Shown here: in pieces, positions 44,382 through 54,076 of the stretch
Layout: every line of letters begins with the position of its first letter
Numbering within the stretch: position 1 is the stretch's first letter
Origin: Marinobacter sp. DY40_1A1
GTDB taxonomy: Bacteria > Pseudomonadota > Gammaproteobacteria > Pseudomonadales > Oleiphilaceae
NCBI RefSeq assembly: GCF_016597815.1
Contig: NZ_VCHA01000001.1
Location: 186,001 to 250,000, forward strand
Direction: 5' to 3'
DNA length: 64,000 nt
Notes under the pieces: model-generated
Seen by the model: only the letters and a program-made list of their open reading frames with translations
Database searches by the model: none
What the model was told of the DNA's origin: nothing
Program-made: the position numbers and the translations under genes

Positions 44382-46256
44382 CTAGCTCGCCTCCGTAGCT
44401 TCCAGCCTTGGATTTCGGGGGTAATAACGTTCTGGTAACCGCTCGATGTAAGGGAAAAAGCGCGCGTCTTTGTATGGCATTTTCATAAAGCCGGATACGC
44501 CCAGCCCGGTAATCTGATCCACGGCGGCAAGGATTTCATCCAGCCGTTGGCGGAATTCATCTTCCTTCTCCGGATCCAGCAGTCGGTACTGGCTGTGGAT
44601 TTTGAGGTGAAGTGGTAAGGCCTCAAAGATAATCATGCCGGTATGGCGGATGCTATTGAGTGCTTCGAGGGATTTGATGATGGGGTCGGGTAATACAAGA
44701 AATTCCTCCGGATCTGGCCCGTCCTCAAAGTAGGAGTGTATTCGTGAGCGATCTTCCACTTCCGGGGCCGAGCTTACCTGATACGGAAGCCGCATTTTTG
44801 GTGGCGCTATGAAGGGTTGGTCCTGTTCTTCCCGCTCAATATGCAAAGTGTCCCGGGCGTTGAACAGACAGCTTTTGAAGATGCCTTGGCGATAGATAGC
44901 CTGAGCCAGGTTCACCATGTTGTTCACAGCAGTGGTAAAGGATGTGCGTAGCTCAGGGTCGTGCAGGTTCAGGGAAGTATCGACGTAAACGCCGTCGGGC
45001 TCCCAGCGAACTGCGAGCCCGCCCTCTACCGGATAACGGCCCAACCGGCTGACAGCGGCCAGGAAAGCTTTTTCAGTGTCCCCCATGCCTTGCATGAAGT
45101 TTTTGTAGTAGCGATCCAACTGTACGTCGTCTACATCACTCAGCGACTGGTCCGAACCCTCTTGGCGCAAGAAAGCCTTTCGGGAGCTGTAAACTACGGT
45201 GTCGATTTCTCGATCTGAAATACGTGTCCAGATGGGCACCAATGGCGTAGGAGGCGGTTCCGGTAAATCAATCATCACTGTGCGCGCCATACGCGGCATC
45301 TCGTTCAGGTAATGATCGCCGGCTCGCATGCGCATGGCTGGATCCGGGTCCAGCATCCCATCGAGCATGCGGGCAAATTCCATGGGTAAGCCAAGAGATG
45401 TTGCGGGTATGGCCAGATGGCCAAAGCGGCAAGACTGCCCAGAGGCCAGAGCATAAAGCGTGGCCGCCGCGCCTTGTTCATCAAATCGTGGTGATGAGAG
45501 CCCGCCGTAGAGTTGCTCTTCACCAATAAAGTACACATCGCCCAAACGGGCATTGGTTTGTTGCAGGTTGTCGGACATCAGCTCCATTACGCTGGGGCTG
45601 AGGAACTGCTGGTTAGCATCCAGTTGAGCGAAGACCGAGGAGCCCCAGTCGATCAGGGCGATGTTCTCGGTTTCTGCATCAAACACCAGATTGGACGGTT
45701 TGATATCTCCGTGCACAATTGGGCGCCTCCCGCTATCGGTTTCACGTCGCAGATTGCGCAGAATGTCGGCTAATTGATCGGCAATGCGGATGATCAGGCG
45801 CGGGCTCAGGCGGCCTTGCCGGAGAGAGACCTCTTCCAGATTAAAGCCCGGTGCGCGCTCCATCACCAGAATCGGTTGGCTGCCAGCGCGGTGGTAGGCA
45901 ACCAGGGCGGGCACCCGGGGGTGCTCCACCTGTTCCAGAATATAGGCTTCGTCTTCCAGCCGGTCATGCAGGTGCTGGGGTAGGGTGATGCGGGTGAACT
46001 TGAATACATGCTCAAGGTCCCGCGCACCCTCCAGCGGCAACCGGCCGGCAAAGACAAAGCCAAAGGCGCCCTTGCCAATCATTGCTATGTCCGCGTAGCC
46101 CATTTGCCTGAGCTGATCTGTGCACAGCTCAACCCAGTTTTTCAGCTTCTTGGCATCGTCGTGACTGAGCAGATAAATCGACTGCTCTTCCGGGATGTAG
46201 AATTGCTGAAGCTGGGCCTGTTGCGGCATCGGCAATGATTGGTTCGGCGGCGCCAT
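44382..46256 (-). CDS. Hanks-type serine/threonine protein kinase, bkd-linked
   Basis: This 624-residue protein has a kinase domain (about 55-330): glycine loop G-K-G-A-F-G (61-66), ATP lysine K86, H-G-D-I-K-P-S-N (182-189) and D-W-G (203-205) in place of D-F-G. A C-terminal part of about 290 residues has unknown fold and no membrane helix. I set the start at ATG 46256, five bases after the E2 stop, so it is probably the last gene of the dehydrogenase operon. The arrangement suggests that it acts on that complex, but nothing in the sequence proves it. Confidence 0.85.
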   Translation of the reverse strand: MAPPNQSLPMPQQAQLQQFYIPEEQSIYLLSHDDAKKLKNWVELCTDQLRQMGYADIAMIGKGAFGFVFAGRLPLEGARDLEHVFKFTRITLPQHLHDRLEDEAYILEQVEHPRVPALVAYHRAGSQPILVMERAPGFNLEEVSLRQGRLSPRLIIRIADQLADILRNLRRETDSGRRPIVHGDIKPSNLVFDAETENIALIDWGSSVFAQLDANQQFLSPSVMELMSDNLQQTNARLGDVYFIGEEQLYGGLSSPRFDEQGAAATLYALASGQSCRFGHLAIPATSLGLPMEFARMLDGMLDPDPAMRMRAGDHYLNEMPRMARTVMIDLPEPPPTPLVPIWTRISDREIDTVVYSSRKAFLRQEGSDQSLSDVDDVQLDRYYKNFMQGMGDTEKAFLAAVSRLGRYPVEGGLAVRWEPDGVYVDTSLNLHDPELRTSFTTAVNNMVNLAQAIYRQGIFKSCLFNARDTLHIEREEQDQPFIAPPKMRLPYQVSSAPEVEDRSRIHSYFEDGPDPEEFLVLPDPIIKSLEALNSIRHTGMIIFEALPLHLKIHSQYRLLDPEKEDEFRQRLDEILAAVDQITGLGVSGFMKMPYKDARFFPYIERLPERYYPRNPRLEATEAS

Positions 46257-46261
46257 ACCTG

Positions 46262-47536
46262 TCAGCTCATGTGCAGAAGCATGGATTGTGGTGACTCCAG
46301 ATAGCTTTTCCACAGGTTATTGAAACGGGCAATGGTGCCGCCATCAATAATGCGGTGGTCGCCCGCCCAGCTGACGGTCATGATGGAGCGTTCTACCACT
46401 TGCCCATTGGTATCAAATCTTGGCAGTTTCTGGGTGCGCCCCAAAGCCACGATTGCCACTTCCGGAGCATTGATAATGGGTGAGGCGTAAGTGCCGCCCA
46501 GTGCACCAATGTTGGAAATGGTAATGGTGCCGCCTTTGAGATCCGCCTGGCTAACCCTGCCTTCTCTGGCAGATTCGGTGAGGCGGGTGACTTCGTCGGC
46601 TATCTCCAGCAGAGTGAGCTGGCCCACGTTTTTCACGTTGGGTACGAGCAGTCCTATTTTGCTGTCCACGGCCATGCCGATGTTGCACTGTGGCTGGTAG
46701 TGGATTTCGGTTACATCCTCATTGATCTGGCTATTGAGTATTGGATACTCACGAACGGCCAGTGCAATAGCCTTCATGATGAACGGCATGAGCGTGAGGC
46801 GGGAACCACGTGCTTCGGCTTCTGGCTTGAGCTGCTGGCGCAGGGCGAGCAATTCCGTCACATCAATGTCTTCACTGAAGTTGAAGTGGGGAATGGTGGA
46901 GGCCGATGCCACCATGCGTTTGGCCATGACAGCCTGCATGCCTTTGATGGGCTCTATGCGGACTTCCTGGTTTTGCGCTTCAGCTCTTGGACTACTGCCT
47001 GCTGAGACGAATGAGCCGCCGGATGCAGGTTGCTCCAAATGGGACAGCACATCGGCTTTGAGTACGCGGCCATCCTTGCCCGATCCCTGAATATTCTCCA
47101 ACGCCAGGTCGTTCTCGCGAACCAAGCGGCGCACCGCTGGGCTGGCGGGCGTCCGCTCACCGTCTTTCCGCGCTGAAGGAGCGGCTGAGGCGACAGTTTC
47201 GGCGCGATCAGGGCTTTTCTCAGGTTCCGCTTGCCTGGCCTCTGGTTCGGCGTGTTTGCCTTCGTCGCTGGCTTTGGGTTGTTCTCCCGAAGCTTCACCG
47301 CTTTCATCCACCAGTTCAAACAGCGGCGCATGCACCTTGGCTATATCGCCTTCCTTCCAGTACAGGCGTGTTACCCGCCCTGCATAGGGGGCAGGTATTT
47401 CCACCAGCGCCTTGTCGGTCATTACTTCTGCAACCGGCTGATCTTCTTCGATCAGATCGCCTTCACTTACCAGCCATTTGACCAGCTCACATTCCACGAT
47501 ACCTTCGCCGATATCGGGCAGTATAAAATCGCTCAT
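46262..47536 (-). CDS. bkdB: Branched-chain ketoacid dehydrogenase E2 (dihydrolipoyl acyltransferase)
   Basis: This 424-residue protein has one lipoyl domain (about 1-77; the lipoyl lysine is in M-T-D-K-A-L-V-E-I), a linker, a peripheral subunit-binding domain (about 128-165; S-P-A-V-R-R-L-V-R-E) and the acyltransferase core (about 190-424), with D-H-R-I-I-D-G. It takes acyl groups from E1 to CoA. One lipoyl domain and the E1alpha/E1beta neighbours point to the branched-chain rather than pyruvate form. No E3 gene is adjacent. Confidence 0.9.
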   Translation of the reverse strand: MSDFILPDIGEGIVECELVKWLVSEGDLIEEDQPVAEVMTDKALVEIPAPYAGRVTRLYWKEGDIAKVHAPLFELVDESGEASGEQPKASDEGKHAEPEARQAEPEKSPDRAETVASAAPSARKDGERTPASPAVRRLVRENDLALENIQGSGKDGRVLKADVLSHLEQPASGGSFVSAGSSPRAEAQNQEVRIEPIKGMQAVMAKRMVASASTIPHFNFSEDIDVTELLALRQQLKPEAEARGSRLTLMPFIMKAIALAVREYPILNSQINEDVTEIHYQPQCNIGMAVDSKIGLLVPNVKNVGQLTLLEIADEVTRLTESAREGRVSQADLKGGTITISNIGALGGTYASPIINAPEVAIVALGRTQKLPRFDTNGQVVERSIMTVSWAGDHRIIDGGTIARFNNLWKSYLESPQSMLLHMS

Positions 47537-47562
47537 AATTGTTCTCCTGTCCGGATATCTGC

Positions 47563-48540
47563 TTAGAATTCGACGCTTTCCCGAATGGCCTCATAGACCT
47601 TCAGGTGGTTGGGGAAGTGCTCTTTTTCGAGCACCAGCGGGAAGGGGGTGTCCATCCCGGTCACCCGAGCGATCGGCGATTCCAGATAGAGGAAGCAGCG
47701 TTCCTGAATGGTGGCGGCAATCTCGCCCGCAAAACCACCCGTAAGCGGCGCTTCGTGAGTGATCACCAGGCGCCCGGTTTTAAGCACCGATTCGGCAACG
47801 GTGTCCACATCCCAGGGCAGGATGGTGCGCAAATCAATCACTTCGCAGGAGAAGCCGTCTTTTTCTGCCATTTCGACGGCTTTATCGATGACTTCCATTT
47901 GAGCACCCCAGCCCAATACCGTTACATCGGTGCCTTCCTTGAGAACTTCGGCTTCGCCCAGTGGTAATTGGTATTCCCCCTCAGGCACCTCGCCAACAGA
48001 GGCTCGATACAAGCGTTTTGGCTCAAAGAAGATCGTCGGGTTGGGGTCATTGATGGAGGCCAGCAACAGCCCTTTCGCTTGGTGCGGGTTGCGTGGCACC
48101 ACAATCTTCAAGCCTGGAGTGTGGGCGAAGTAGGCTTCTGGTGACTGGGAGTGGTACAAGCCGCCGGCAATTCCGCCGCCGTAGGGCGTGCGAATGGTCA
48201 TGTTGCCCACATTGAACAGGTTGCCCGAGCGGTACCGGAACTTGGCGGACTCGTTAACAATCTGATCAAAGGCCGGGAATATGTAATCGGCGAACTGAAT
48301 CTCGGCTACCGGGAAGGAGCCCTGAGCGGCCAGCCCGTTGGCGAAGCCGATAATGCCTTGCTCCACCAGAGGCGTGTTGAAGCAGCGATCTTTACCGTAT
48401 TTCTGTTGCAGGTTGCTGGTGGCCCGGAAAACACCGCCAAAGACACCCACATCTTCACCAAAGCACAACACCTTGTCGTTCGCAGCCATCGCCAGATCAA
48501 GGGCGTCGTTGATGGCTTGTAGCATGTTCATTTTAGCCAT
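47563..48540 (-). CDS. bkdA2: Branched-chain ketoacid dehydrogenase E1 beta
   Basis: This 325-residue E1 beta subunit has the N-terminal [21 protein letters not shown] and the transketolase C-domain with [10 protein letters not shown]. It pairs with E1alpha to decarboxylate 2-oxoisovalerate and its homologues, using thiamine diphosphate. I chose ATG 48540, one base after the E1alpha stop and preceded by GGGAGG, over an extension to 48585 that would overlap E1alpha. Confidence 0.92.
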   Translation of the reverse strand: MAKMNMLQAINDALDLAMAANDKVLCFGEDVGVFGGVFRATSNLQQKYGKDRCFNTPLVEQGIIGFANGLAAQGSFPVAEIQFADYIFPAFDQIVNESAKFRYRSGNLFNVGNMTIRTPYGGGIAGGLYHSQSPEAYFAHTPGLKIVVPRNPHQAKGLLLASINDPNPTIFFEPKRLYRASVGEVPEGEYQLPLGEAEVLKEGTDVTVLGWGAQMEVIDKAVEMAEKDGFSCEVIDLRTILPWDVDTVAESVLKTGRLVITHEAPLTGGFAGEIAATIQERCFLYLESPIARVTGMDTPFPLVLEKEHFPNHLKVYEAIRESVEF

Positions 48541-48541
48541 G

Positions 48542-49726
48542 TTATGCCCCTCCCTGAACGTGGATAGCCGACTTGGGATACTCATCGGGATATTTGCGAA
48601 TGTGTGCCTTCAGTTTTTCAAACTGCGCGTTCAGCAGCGGGGGCACTTCGTCGTAAACATCCGTTACCAGGGTTTCCAAAGGAGGAGGGGGGAGCTTTTG
48701 GGCTCGCTTCATGGTTTCCAGCACTTCACGGCGCATACGTTCCTGCAGCTCTTTTTCTTCGCTCTCGCTCCACCATTTTTTCCTGGTGAGCCAGTTTTGC
48801 ATGCGCAAGATAGGATCTTTTTCACGCCACACGGCCTCTTCATCTTTGCTGCGGTAGCCGGAGGGATCATCGGATGAGGAATGCGCCGCCAGGCGATAGG
48901 TCATGGCTTCGATGAGTACCGGGCGGTTCTCTTCCACGGCCAGTTTGCGGGCGGCTTCGGTGGCCTGATAAACGGCCAGTATGTCGTTGCCGTCGACACG
49001 AATGGTATCCATTTTATAGCCGAACCCACGAGGCGCTATGCCGTCGGCGGCAAACTGTTCATTCGCGGGGGTGGAAATGGCGTAACCATTGTTACGGCAG
49101 AAGAAAATAGCGGGCACACGGTGTACGGCGGCCATGTTAAGGCCCGCGTGGAAGTCGCCTTCCGAAGCTGCGCCCTCACCAAAGTAAACAATGGTGCAAT
49201 GGCCGTCGCCGGCCATTTTCTGGCCATAGGCATAGCCGGTTGCCTGGGGGATCTGAGTGGCAAGGGGGGATGAAACAGTCATGTAATTGAGTTTGCTGGA
49301 ACCATAATGAACCGGCATCTGGCGGCCTTTGCCGTAGTCCCGCTCATTACCGAACAGCTGGTTCATGAACTCATCAATAGTGAAGCCGCGATAGGCCAAA
49401 GCACCTTGCTCACGGTACTGGGCCATGATCATGTCAGCGTCGTTCAGGGCCGCAGCGCTGCCGATAACGGAAGCCTCTTCACCGGTGCATTGCATGTAGA
49501 AGCTTAGGCGGCCTTGTCGTTGGGCGCCCAGCATGCGTTCATCCAGAATGCGGGTGGTGACCATGGCGCGGTAAATTCGTAGCGCTTTGTCTTTGTCGAT
49601 GACAGGCGCTTTGCTGCCTTTGTAGAGCGAGCCGTCCTGTTTCAGGAGTTTGAGTGTCGGAATGTGATATTCCGAGCCGTCTGTAAAGACAGGGGTGTAA
49701 ACGGATTTGTACTTTGTTGTTGTCAT
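48542..49726 (-). CDS. bkdA1: Branched-chain ketoacid dehydrogenase E1 alpha
   Basis: This 394-residue E1 alpha subunit has a thiamine-diphosphate motif from F-G-E-G-A-A-S-E-G (182-190) to R-N-N-G-Y (211-215). The loop [13 protein letters not shown] (277-289) closely resembles the serine-bearing regulatory loop of the mitochondrial enzyme. The rest matches BCKDH better than pyruvate dehydrogenase. It starts the operon E1alpha-E1beta-E2-kinase. AGGAAGAGG precedes the ATG. Confidence 0.93.
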   Translation of the reverse strand: MTTTKYKSVYTPVFTDGSEYHIPTLKLLKQDGSLYKGSKAPVIDKDKALRIYRAMVTTRILDERMLGAQRQGRLSFYMQCTGEEASVIGSAAALNDADMIMAQYREQGALAYRGFTIDEFMNQLFGNERDYGKGRQMPVHYGSSKLNYMTVSSPLATQIPQATGYAYGQKMAGDGHCTIVYFGEGAASEGDFHAGLNMAAVHRVPAIFFCRNNGYAISTPANEQFAADGIAPRGFGYKMDTIRVDGNDILAVYQATEAARKLAVEENRPVLIEAMTYRLAAHSSSDDPSGYRSKDEEAVWREKDPILRMQNWLTRKKWWSESEEKELQERMRREVLETMKRAQKLPPPPLETLVTDVYDEVPPLLNAQFEKLKAHIRKYPDEYPKSAIHVQGGA

Positions 49727-49755
49727 AATCCTCTTCCTGGGGTGATGGCTTGAGG

Positions 49756-49778
49756 AACAAAATGCCCCTTGTGGGGGC
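49756..49778 (-). terminator. Hairpin with U-rich tail in the bkd leader
   Basis: On the minus strand GCCCC-CACAA-GGGGC is followed by ATTTTGTT, about 30 bases before the E1alpha ATG. It has the form of a short intrinsic terminator yet lies upstream of the operon, so it could be an attenuator or stop stray transcripts. Confidence 0.4.
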
Positions 49779-50062
49779 CTCGTTAAGTTATGGAGCCTTG
49801 TTCTATTTGCCGGTGATTTTCCAGAGTATAGAACGCATTGAGCAACCCTGCCGGTGTTGCAATATGGCTCTTATTGCCAGTTCGCCCGGTTTGGATAAAA
49901 CCGGATTAAACAGGACAAAGTTGACCTTAACGTAAAGTGCGAGCTTTGGGTAGTGTCCTTTACGGGTGAGCTATTGCTTCAGAGAAGTTAGACTGCACAC
50001 TGCACCAGCGACTCGCGCTGCACCAGATGGAAACTTCGAAAGGATAAAGGGATTTGGAAGCA
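49779..50062. other. Divergent intergenic region, no gene seen
   Basis: Together with the leader hairpin, about 336 bases separate the bkd operon from the DUF2339 gene. I find no ORF with a ribosome site, no repeat and no RNA fold that I can support here. It should carry the two divergent promoters. Confidence 0.5.
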
Positions 50063-52678
50063 ATGCTCATTTTGCTTGGCGTGGGCCTGGCACTGTTCAT
50101 ACCCGTGGGCTCTGTTCTGGGCTTCATGGCTTTTCAGCAGCGGAATGCACACTCTGCACGCATTGAATCCCTGGGTCAGGAGGTCTCGGAGCTGCGCCGG
50201 GAAATTGAGATTCTCCGAAGCTCTGGTGGATCAAATAAGCAACAGCCAGACGGTCCTCTGCCTGCAGCCGAAGGCTTGGCCTATGTCCAGCCGCCGGCGC
50301 CAGAGCCTGCACCGGTTCCTGTTGCAGCGAAGACTGAATGGGCCGAAGAGCCTGGCGTTGAGGCAGGTGATTGGCTGGATTCAGTTGCACCGGGTCGTGA
50401 TTATTCAGGCATCAAAAAGGCCCTGAAAGAAAACTGGATGGTCTGGCTGGGTGGCCTGAGTGTGGCTCTGGCGGGGATATTCATGGTCAGCCACTCCATC
50501 AGCGCCGGGCTGATTGGCCCTGTACAGCAACTGTTGCTCGCTCTGGTTACGGGCCTTGCCCTGCACGCAGGCGCGGAATACCTGCGCAGGCGGCACATGA
50601 GCACAGATCAGGTGTTTGCCGCCTTGGCGGGCGGGGGCAGTATCACGCTATACGCCGCATTGCTTGCCGGTGTTCACCACTACCAGCTAATCAGCCCGGT
50701 TGTCGGGTTAATCCTGCTTGCGGCTGTGTCTCTGGCTACCATGGCTTTGGCTCTGGTGCATGGCCCACTGCTAGCCATTATGGGGCTGAGTGGCGCCTAT
50801 ATCGTGCCTTTGCTTATTGGTGGCGAGGACGGCAGCGTCGCCTTTGTGCTCTCGTACAGCTTTCTGATTACGATCAGTTCGCTGCTATTAATGCGTTACG
50901 TTTTCCGTGATTGGCTCTGGTACGCCACACTGGCCGGTGCCTTGCTTTGGTGGGCAGCCACCGTGGCTGCAGCCCCTGCTGAGTTGGCAACGGCGATGTA
51001 TTTGGCCGCCTTGTTTGTTGCTTTTGCATTCTTGCCGGGCGAAGAGCAGGCCGCACCTTCACGTTTGCGTGAGGCGCTTCTACCGCTGTTGGCGATTTGG
51101 GGTATTTCGATTGCACATCAATCTGTTGATAACCCGTCGTTGTGGAGTTGGCTGCTCATTCTGCCGGTCGCATCCCTGATTCCTCAGAGCCGGGGTACGC
51201 TGTGGTTTTTGCCTTGGGGTGCCGTGTTAGCCAGTGCTGCCGGTTGGCTGCTGTATATGGGCCGAATGGAGGGCGATCTGTTTTTCCTGATGCAGATTCC
51301 CCTGGCGCAGCAAGCGGGTTTTGTCAGCTACCTGATTGCCGCTGCCATCACCACCACTGGTTTGGGCCTCTGGCTGTGGGGGCGCTATGCCGACCAGCGG
51401 CGATGGGCCTCGTTAACCCTGCTTTCGCCGCTGGTATGGCTGGTGCTTGGCTGGCTGTTGCTGCAAGGCTATGGCGAAACATCGGTTGTGTGGGCGGTCG
51501 CCACCTTGGTACTTGGCGCAGTTTACGGCGTTCTGGCCTGGCGTATGGAAGGGCTGGCTCGCTATGGGAACGGCGTGGTCTGGGCCTTGATGGCGGCGCA
51601 CGTCAGTTACTCACTGGCCACAGTGATGGCCTTCCGTGAAGCATCACTCACCCTGGCCTTATCGGTTCAGTTCGTCAGCCTTACCTGGCTGGCTCGGCGC
51701 TATCAGATGCCGGAGCTGTACCTGTTACTGAAGGGCGTATTGGCGCTGGTGGTTGCGCGGCTCACTTTCAATCCATGGATACAAGGTTACGATGCCAGCG
51801 TGCACTGGACGCTATGGACCTATGGTGGTGCTACATTGCTGGCGGCGGTTGCTACCAGGCTTTCAGAGAAAGGCCATTCGATTCGCCCCTGGCTGGAAGG
51901 CGCAACCCTGCACTTGCTGGTGCTGTTCCTGGGCGCGGAGTTGCGTTACTGGCTGTACGATGGCGACATTTTTGTTCACGAATACAGCTTGATCGAAGCA
52001 ACCATGAATACGCTGCTTTGGGGCGCGCTCAGTGTGACTTATGCTTTCCGGGCAAAGTCCAGTCAGTCATTGGCCTGGCTCTACCGGTTGTTCTCATGGG
52101 TTCTGCTGGCGCTCTCCGCCCTCAGCTACCTCATGCTGCTCACTTTGCATAACCCCTGGTGGAGTGGCAGTTTCATTGGCAGCACGCCCATCTTCAATAT
52201 GCTGTTACCTGCTTTTGGTGGCCCGGTACTGCTGGCTCTTGTTATCAGCCGGTTCCCGCAGATTGCACCCAAGCTCTGGTCAATGTGTGTCGCAGGGGCA
52301 GGGTTTCTTTTATTCACTGCTCTGGAAATTCGCCAGCTCTGGCAGGGTAGCGATATGGCCTTGTGGCATGGCATGACCGAGGGCGAGCTGTATACCTATT
52401 CGGTAGTCGGCATGCTTTACGCCATAGTGGCAATCCTCTACTCCACTGTTTATTCCGCAAAAAGCACCCATATCATCTTGTACAAGGTGGGCATGGCTTT
52501 GCTGGGGATTGTGATCGGCAAGATTTTCCTGATCGATATGGCCGGCCTGCAAGGGTTCTGGCGAGTTGCGGCCTTTATGGGTTTGGGGCTCGCTCTCTTG
52601 GGCCTTGCATGGATGTACCGAAAAGCTCAGGGAGTTAACCCTGAGCCTGATTCATTAAACAGAGATTCAGATTTATGA
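50063..52678 (+). CDS. DUF2339 multi-pass membrane protein
   Basis: This protein of about 871 residues has an N-terminal helix, a short coiled coil (E-S-L-G-Q-E-V-S-E-L-R-R-E-I-E), a proline-rich linker, and then more than twenty predicted membrane helices to the end, as in DUF2339. One hallmark is E-N-W-M-V-W-L-G-G-L-S-V-A-L-A-G. The function is unknown. ATG 50063 and an in-frame TTG at 50054 are both possible starts; neither has a clear ribosome site. It overlaps the next gene by four bases. Confidence 0.87.
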   Translation: MLILLGVGLALFIPVGSVLGFMAFQQRNAHSARIESLGQEVSELRREIEILRSSGGSNKQQPDGPLPAAEGLAYVQPPAPEPAPVPVAAKTEWAEEPGVEAGDWLDSVAPGRDYSGIKKALKENWMVWLGGLSVALAGIFMVSHSISAGLIGPVQQLLLALVTGLALHAGAEYLRRRHMSTDQVFAALAGGGSITLYAALLAGVHHYQLISPVVGLILLAAVSLATMALALVHGPLLAIMGLSGAYIVPLLIGGEDGSVAFVLSYSFLITISSLLLMRYVFRDWLWYATLAGALLWWAATVAAAPAELATAMYLAALFVAFAFLPGEEQAAPSRLREALLPLLAIWGISIAHQSVDNPSLWSWLLILPVASLIPQSRGTLWFLPWGAVLASAAGWLLYMGRMEGDLFFLMQIPLAQQAGFVSYLIAAAITTTGLGLWLWGRYADQRRWASLTLLSPLVWLVLGWLLLQGYGETSVVWAVATLVLGAVYGVLAWRMEGLARYGNGVVWALMAAHVSYSLATVMAFREASLTLALSVQFVSLTWLARRYQMPELYLLLKGVLALVVARLTFNPWIQGYDASVHWTLWTYGGATLLAAVATRLSEKGHSIRPWLEGATLHLLVLFLGAELRYWLYDGDIFVHEYSLIEATMNTLLWGALSVTYAFRAKSSQSLAWLYRLFSWVLLALSALSYLMLLTLHNPWWSGSFIGSTPIFNMLLPAFGGPVLLALVISRFPQIAPKLWSMCVAGAGFLLFTALEIRQLWQGSDMALWHGMTEGELYTYSVVGMLYAIVAILYSTVYSAKSTHIILYKVGMALLGIVIGKIFLIDMAGLQGFWRVAAFMGLGLALLGLAWMYRKAQGVNPEPDSLNRDSDL

Positions 52679-53058
52679 ATAGCGAAGAGCTAGCCAGCGT
52701 ACTCGAAATGGATGGTGAAGAGAGATACGACTACTTCCTGAGCGAAGTATTGGAAGAGCGGGAGATCTGGATACTCGTTAATTCGGAGAGCCGCTTCCTG
52801 TCCATAGTGTCGGAGGATGACGGTGTAGCACATTTGCCGGTTTGGCCCAGCTCCGAATTTGCCGTTGAATATGCCAAGGGCGCAGATGGTTTGACCCCGA
52901 AAAGTATCTCGCTGCCAGATTTCTTCAAGAAATGGGTACCTGGATTATCGAAAGACGGCCTGCAAGTGGGCGTATTCCCGGGGGCCGATAAAACTCTGTG
53001 GATAACAGAAGCAGATGAGCTGAAAAAAGACCTGCAAGATGAACTGTCCAGTTTCTGA
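52675..53058 (+). CDS. DUF2750 family protein
   Basis: This acidic 127-residue protein has the DUF2750 pattern: R-Y-D-Y-F-L-S-E-V near the start, the W-P-S-S-E-F-A-V-E-Y core and the S-L-P-D-F-F-K-K-W-V-P-G-L end, then V-G-V-F-P. It is cytoplasmic. The function is unknown. The start codon overlaps the stop of the DUF2339 gene (ATGA), so translation is coupled. Confidence 0.87.
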   Translation: MNSEELASVLEMDGEERYDYFLSEVLEEREIWILVNSESRFLSIVSEDDGVAHLPVWPSSEFAVEYAKGADGLTPKSISLPDFFKKWVPGLSKDGLQVGVFPGADKTLWITEADELKKDLQDELSSF

Positions 53059-53104
53059 TGTATAGATAGCCAAACTGACATTATAAGTGTGATGAGGTGA
53101 ATGC

Positions 53105-53545
53105 ATGACTGACGATCTTAAACATGTTGTTTGTCCACATTGCGACAAGTTGAACCGTGTGCCGGCTGAGCGGCTGGCATCTGGCGGTAACTGTGGAGCC
53201 TGCAAGCAGCCATTATGGCCGGGCGAAGTGCTTGAGCTGACGGGGCAAAATTTTGCTCCCCACACCGGGCGCAGCGATGTGCCTGTACTGGTAGATTTCT
53301 GGGCAAGTTGGTGTGGCCCCTGCAAAATGATGGCACCCCAGTTTGAGCAGGCGGCTCAGGGCTGGAAGGGCAAAGTACGTTTTGCCAAGCTCAATACCGA
53401 AGAGCACCCGGCACCGGCAGGTCAGTACAATATTCGCAGCATCCCTACCTTGATACTGTTCCGCAATGGCCGCGAGCTTGCACGGCAAAGTGGTGCAATG
53501 AACCAGGGCCAGATTGATCAGTGGTTGAAGAGTAACGGTTGCTGA
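53105..53545 (+). CDS. trxC: Thioredoxin 2 (zinc-finger thioredoxin)
   Basis: This 146-residue TrxC has an N-terminal zinc site made of C10-x-x-C13 and C30-x-x-C33, then a thioredoxin domain with W-C-G-P-C (Cys70, Cys73) and the cis-proline I-P-T-L. TrxC reduces cytoplasmic disulfides and is often induced by oxidative stress via OxyR. AGGTGA precedes the start. A second thioredoxin-like gene follows almost directly. Confidence 0.95.
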   Translation: MTDDLKHVVCPHCDKLNRVPAERLASGGNCGACKQPLWPGEVLELTGQNFAPHTGRSDVPVLVDFWASWCGPCKMMAPQFEQAAQGWKGKVRFAKLNTEEHPAPAGQYNIRSIPTLILFRNGRELARQSGAMNQGQIDQWLKSNGC

Positions 53546-53547
53546 AG

Positions 53548-53907
53548 ATGGGTGGCAGCATGAGGGTGATTGATAGTGAAGACGCACTGGTAGAGCTTGT
53601 TAATACGAGTTCTGCAGCCCTTGTGCTGTACGGTGGTGCAAGCTGTGGCGTGTGCCAGTCGGTGAAACCACAGCTGGAGCGCATGGCCAGGGAGGAATTT
53701 CCTGAGCTGATTATGGCGTATGTAGATTGCCAGGCGTCTGCACCAGTGTGTGCCTCGCGGGGCATTTTTTCACTGCCAGTCATTCACCTCTGGTTTCAGG
53801 GGCAACGCTTCGCCGAGTTTTCCAGAGTCTTCTCTATGGGCGATGTGCGTTCGGCGTTAGAGCGTCCATATTGTTTGACGATTCAACAAGATATCGCTGA
53901 GCAGTAA
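53548..53907 (+). CDS. Thioredoxin-fold protein with CGVC motif
   Basis: This small protein of about 119 residues has a thioredoxin fold: L-V-L-Y-G-G-A-S-C-G-V-C (Cys at about 33 and 36) and S-L-P-V-I as the cis-proline. Two further cysteines lie at D-C-Q-A-S-A-P-V-C. Without a signal peptide it is cytoplasmic. Start codons at 53548 and 53560 are both possible; the later one has GGGTGG. It is two bases behind trxC and so co-transcribed. Its partner or substrate is unknown. Confidence 0.82.
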   Translation: MGGSMRVIDSEDALVELVNTSSAALVLYGGASCGVCQSVKPQLERMAREEFPELIMAYVDCQASAPVCASRGIFSLPVIHLWFQGQRFAEFSRVFSMGDVRSALERPYCLTIQQDIAEQ

Positions 53908-53991
53908 ATGATCTGATCAGTTAACGGTCATGTTTGTCGAACGCCCGTTTTAACTGGCCTGAGCAGGCTTGTCCCGCGCCTTTTCACAAAG

Positions 53992-54014
53992 TTATCCACA
54001 GATTTTGTGGGTAT
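53992..54014. promoter_or_regulatory. Consensus DnaA-box sequence with inverted partner
   Basis: TTATCCACA at 53992-54000 is the exact DnaA consensus. An inverted copy with two mismatches (TGTGGGTAT) follows at 54006-54014. The pair lies in the 169-bp gap before the 53-codon ORF. A single pair is not an origin. Confidence 0.35.
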
Positions 54015-54076
54015 ACTTAAAACTATGTCAGCTTCTCGGTAAATGACTGCGTTCATTTGAATTCAGAGGGGCTCTT

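Noticed and set aside
37055-46256. A complete type VI secretion locus
   Set aside because: No tssB/C, tssJ-M, clpV or hcp genes are present; this is only a VgrG cargo cassette, and the kinase belongs with the bkd genes rather than being a PpkA homologue.
53992-54014. Replication origin
   Set aside because: Only one exact DnaA box and one weak copy, no A/T-rich unwinding region and no dnaA, dnaN or gidA genes nearby.
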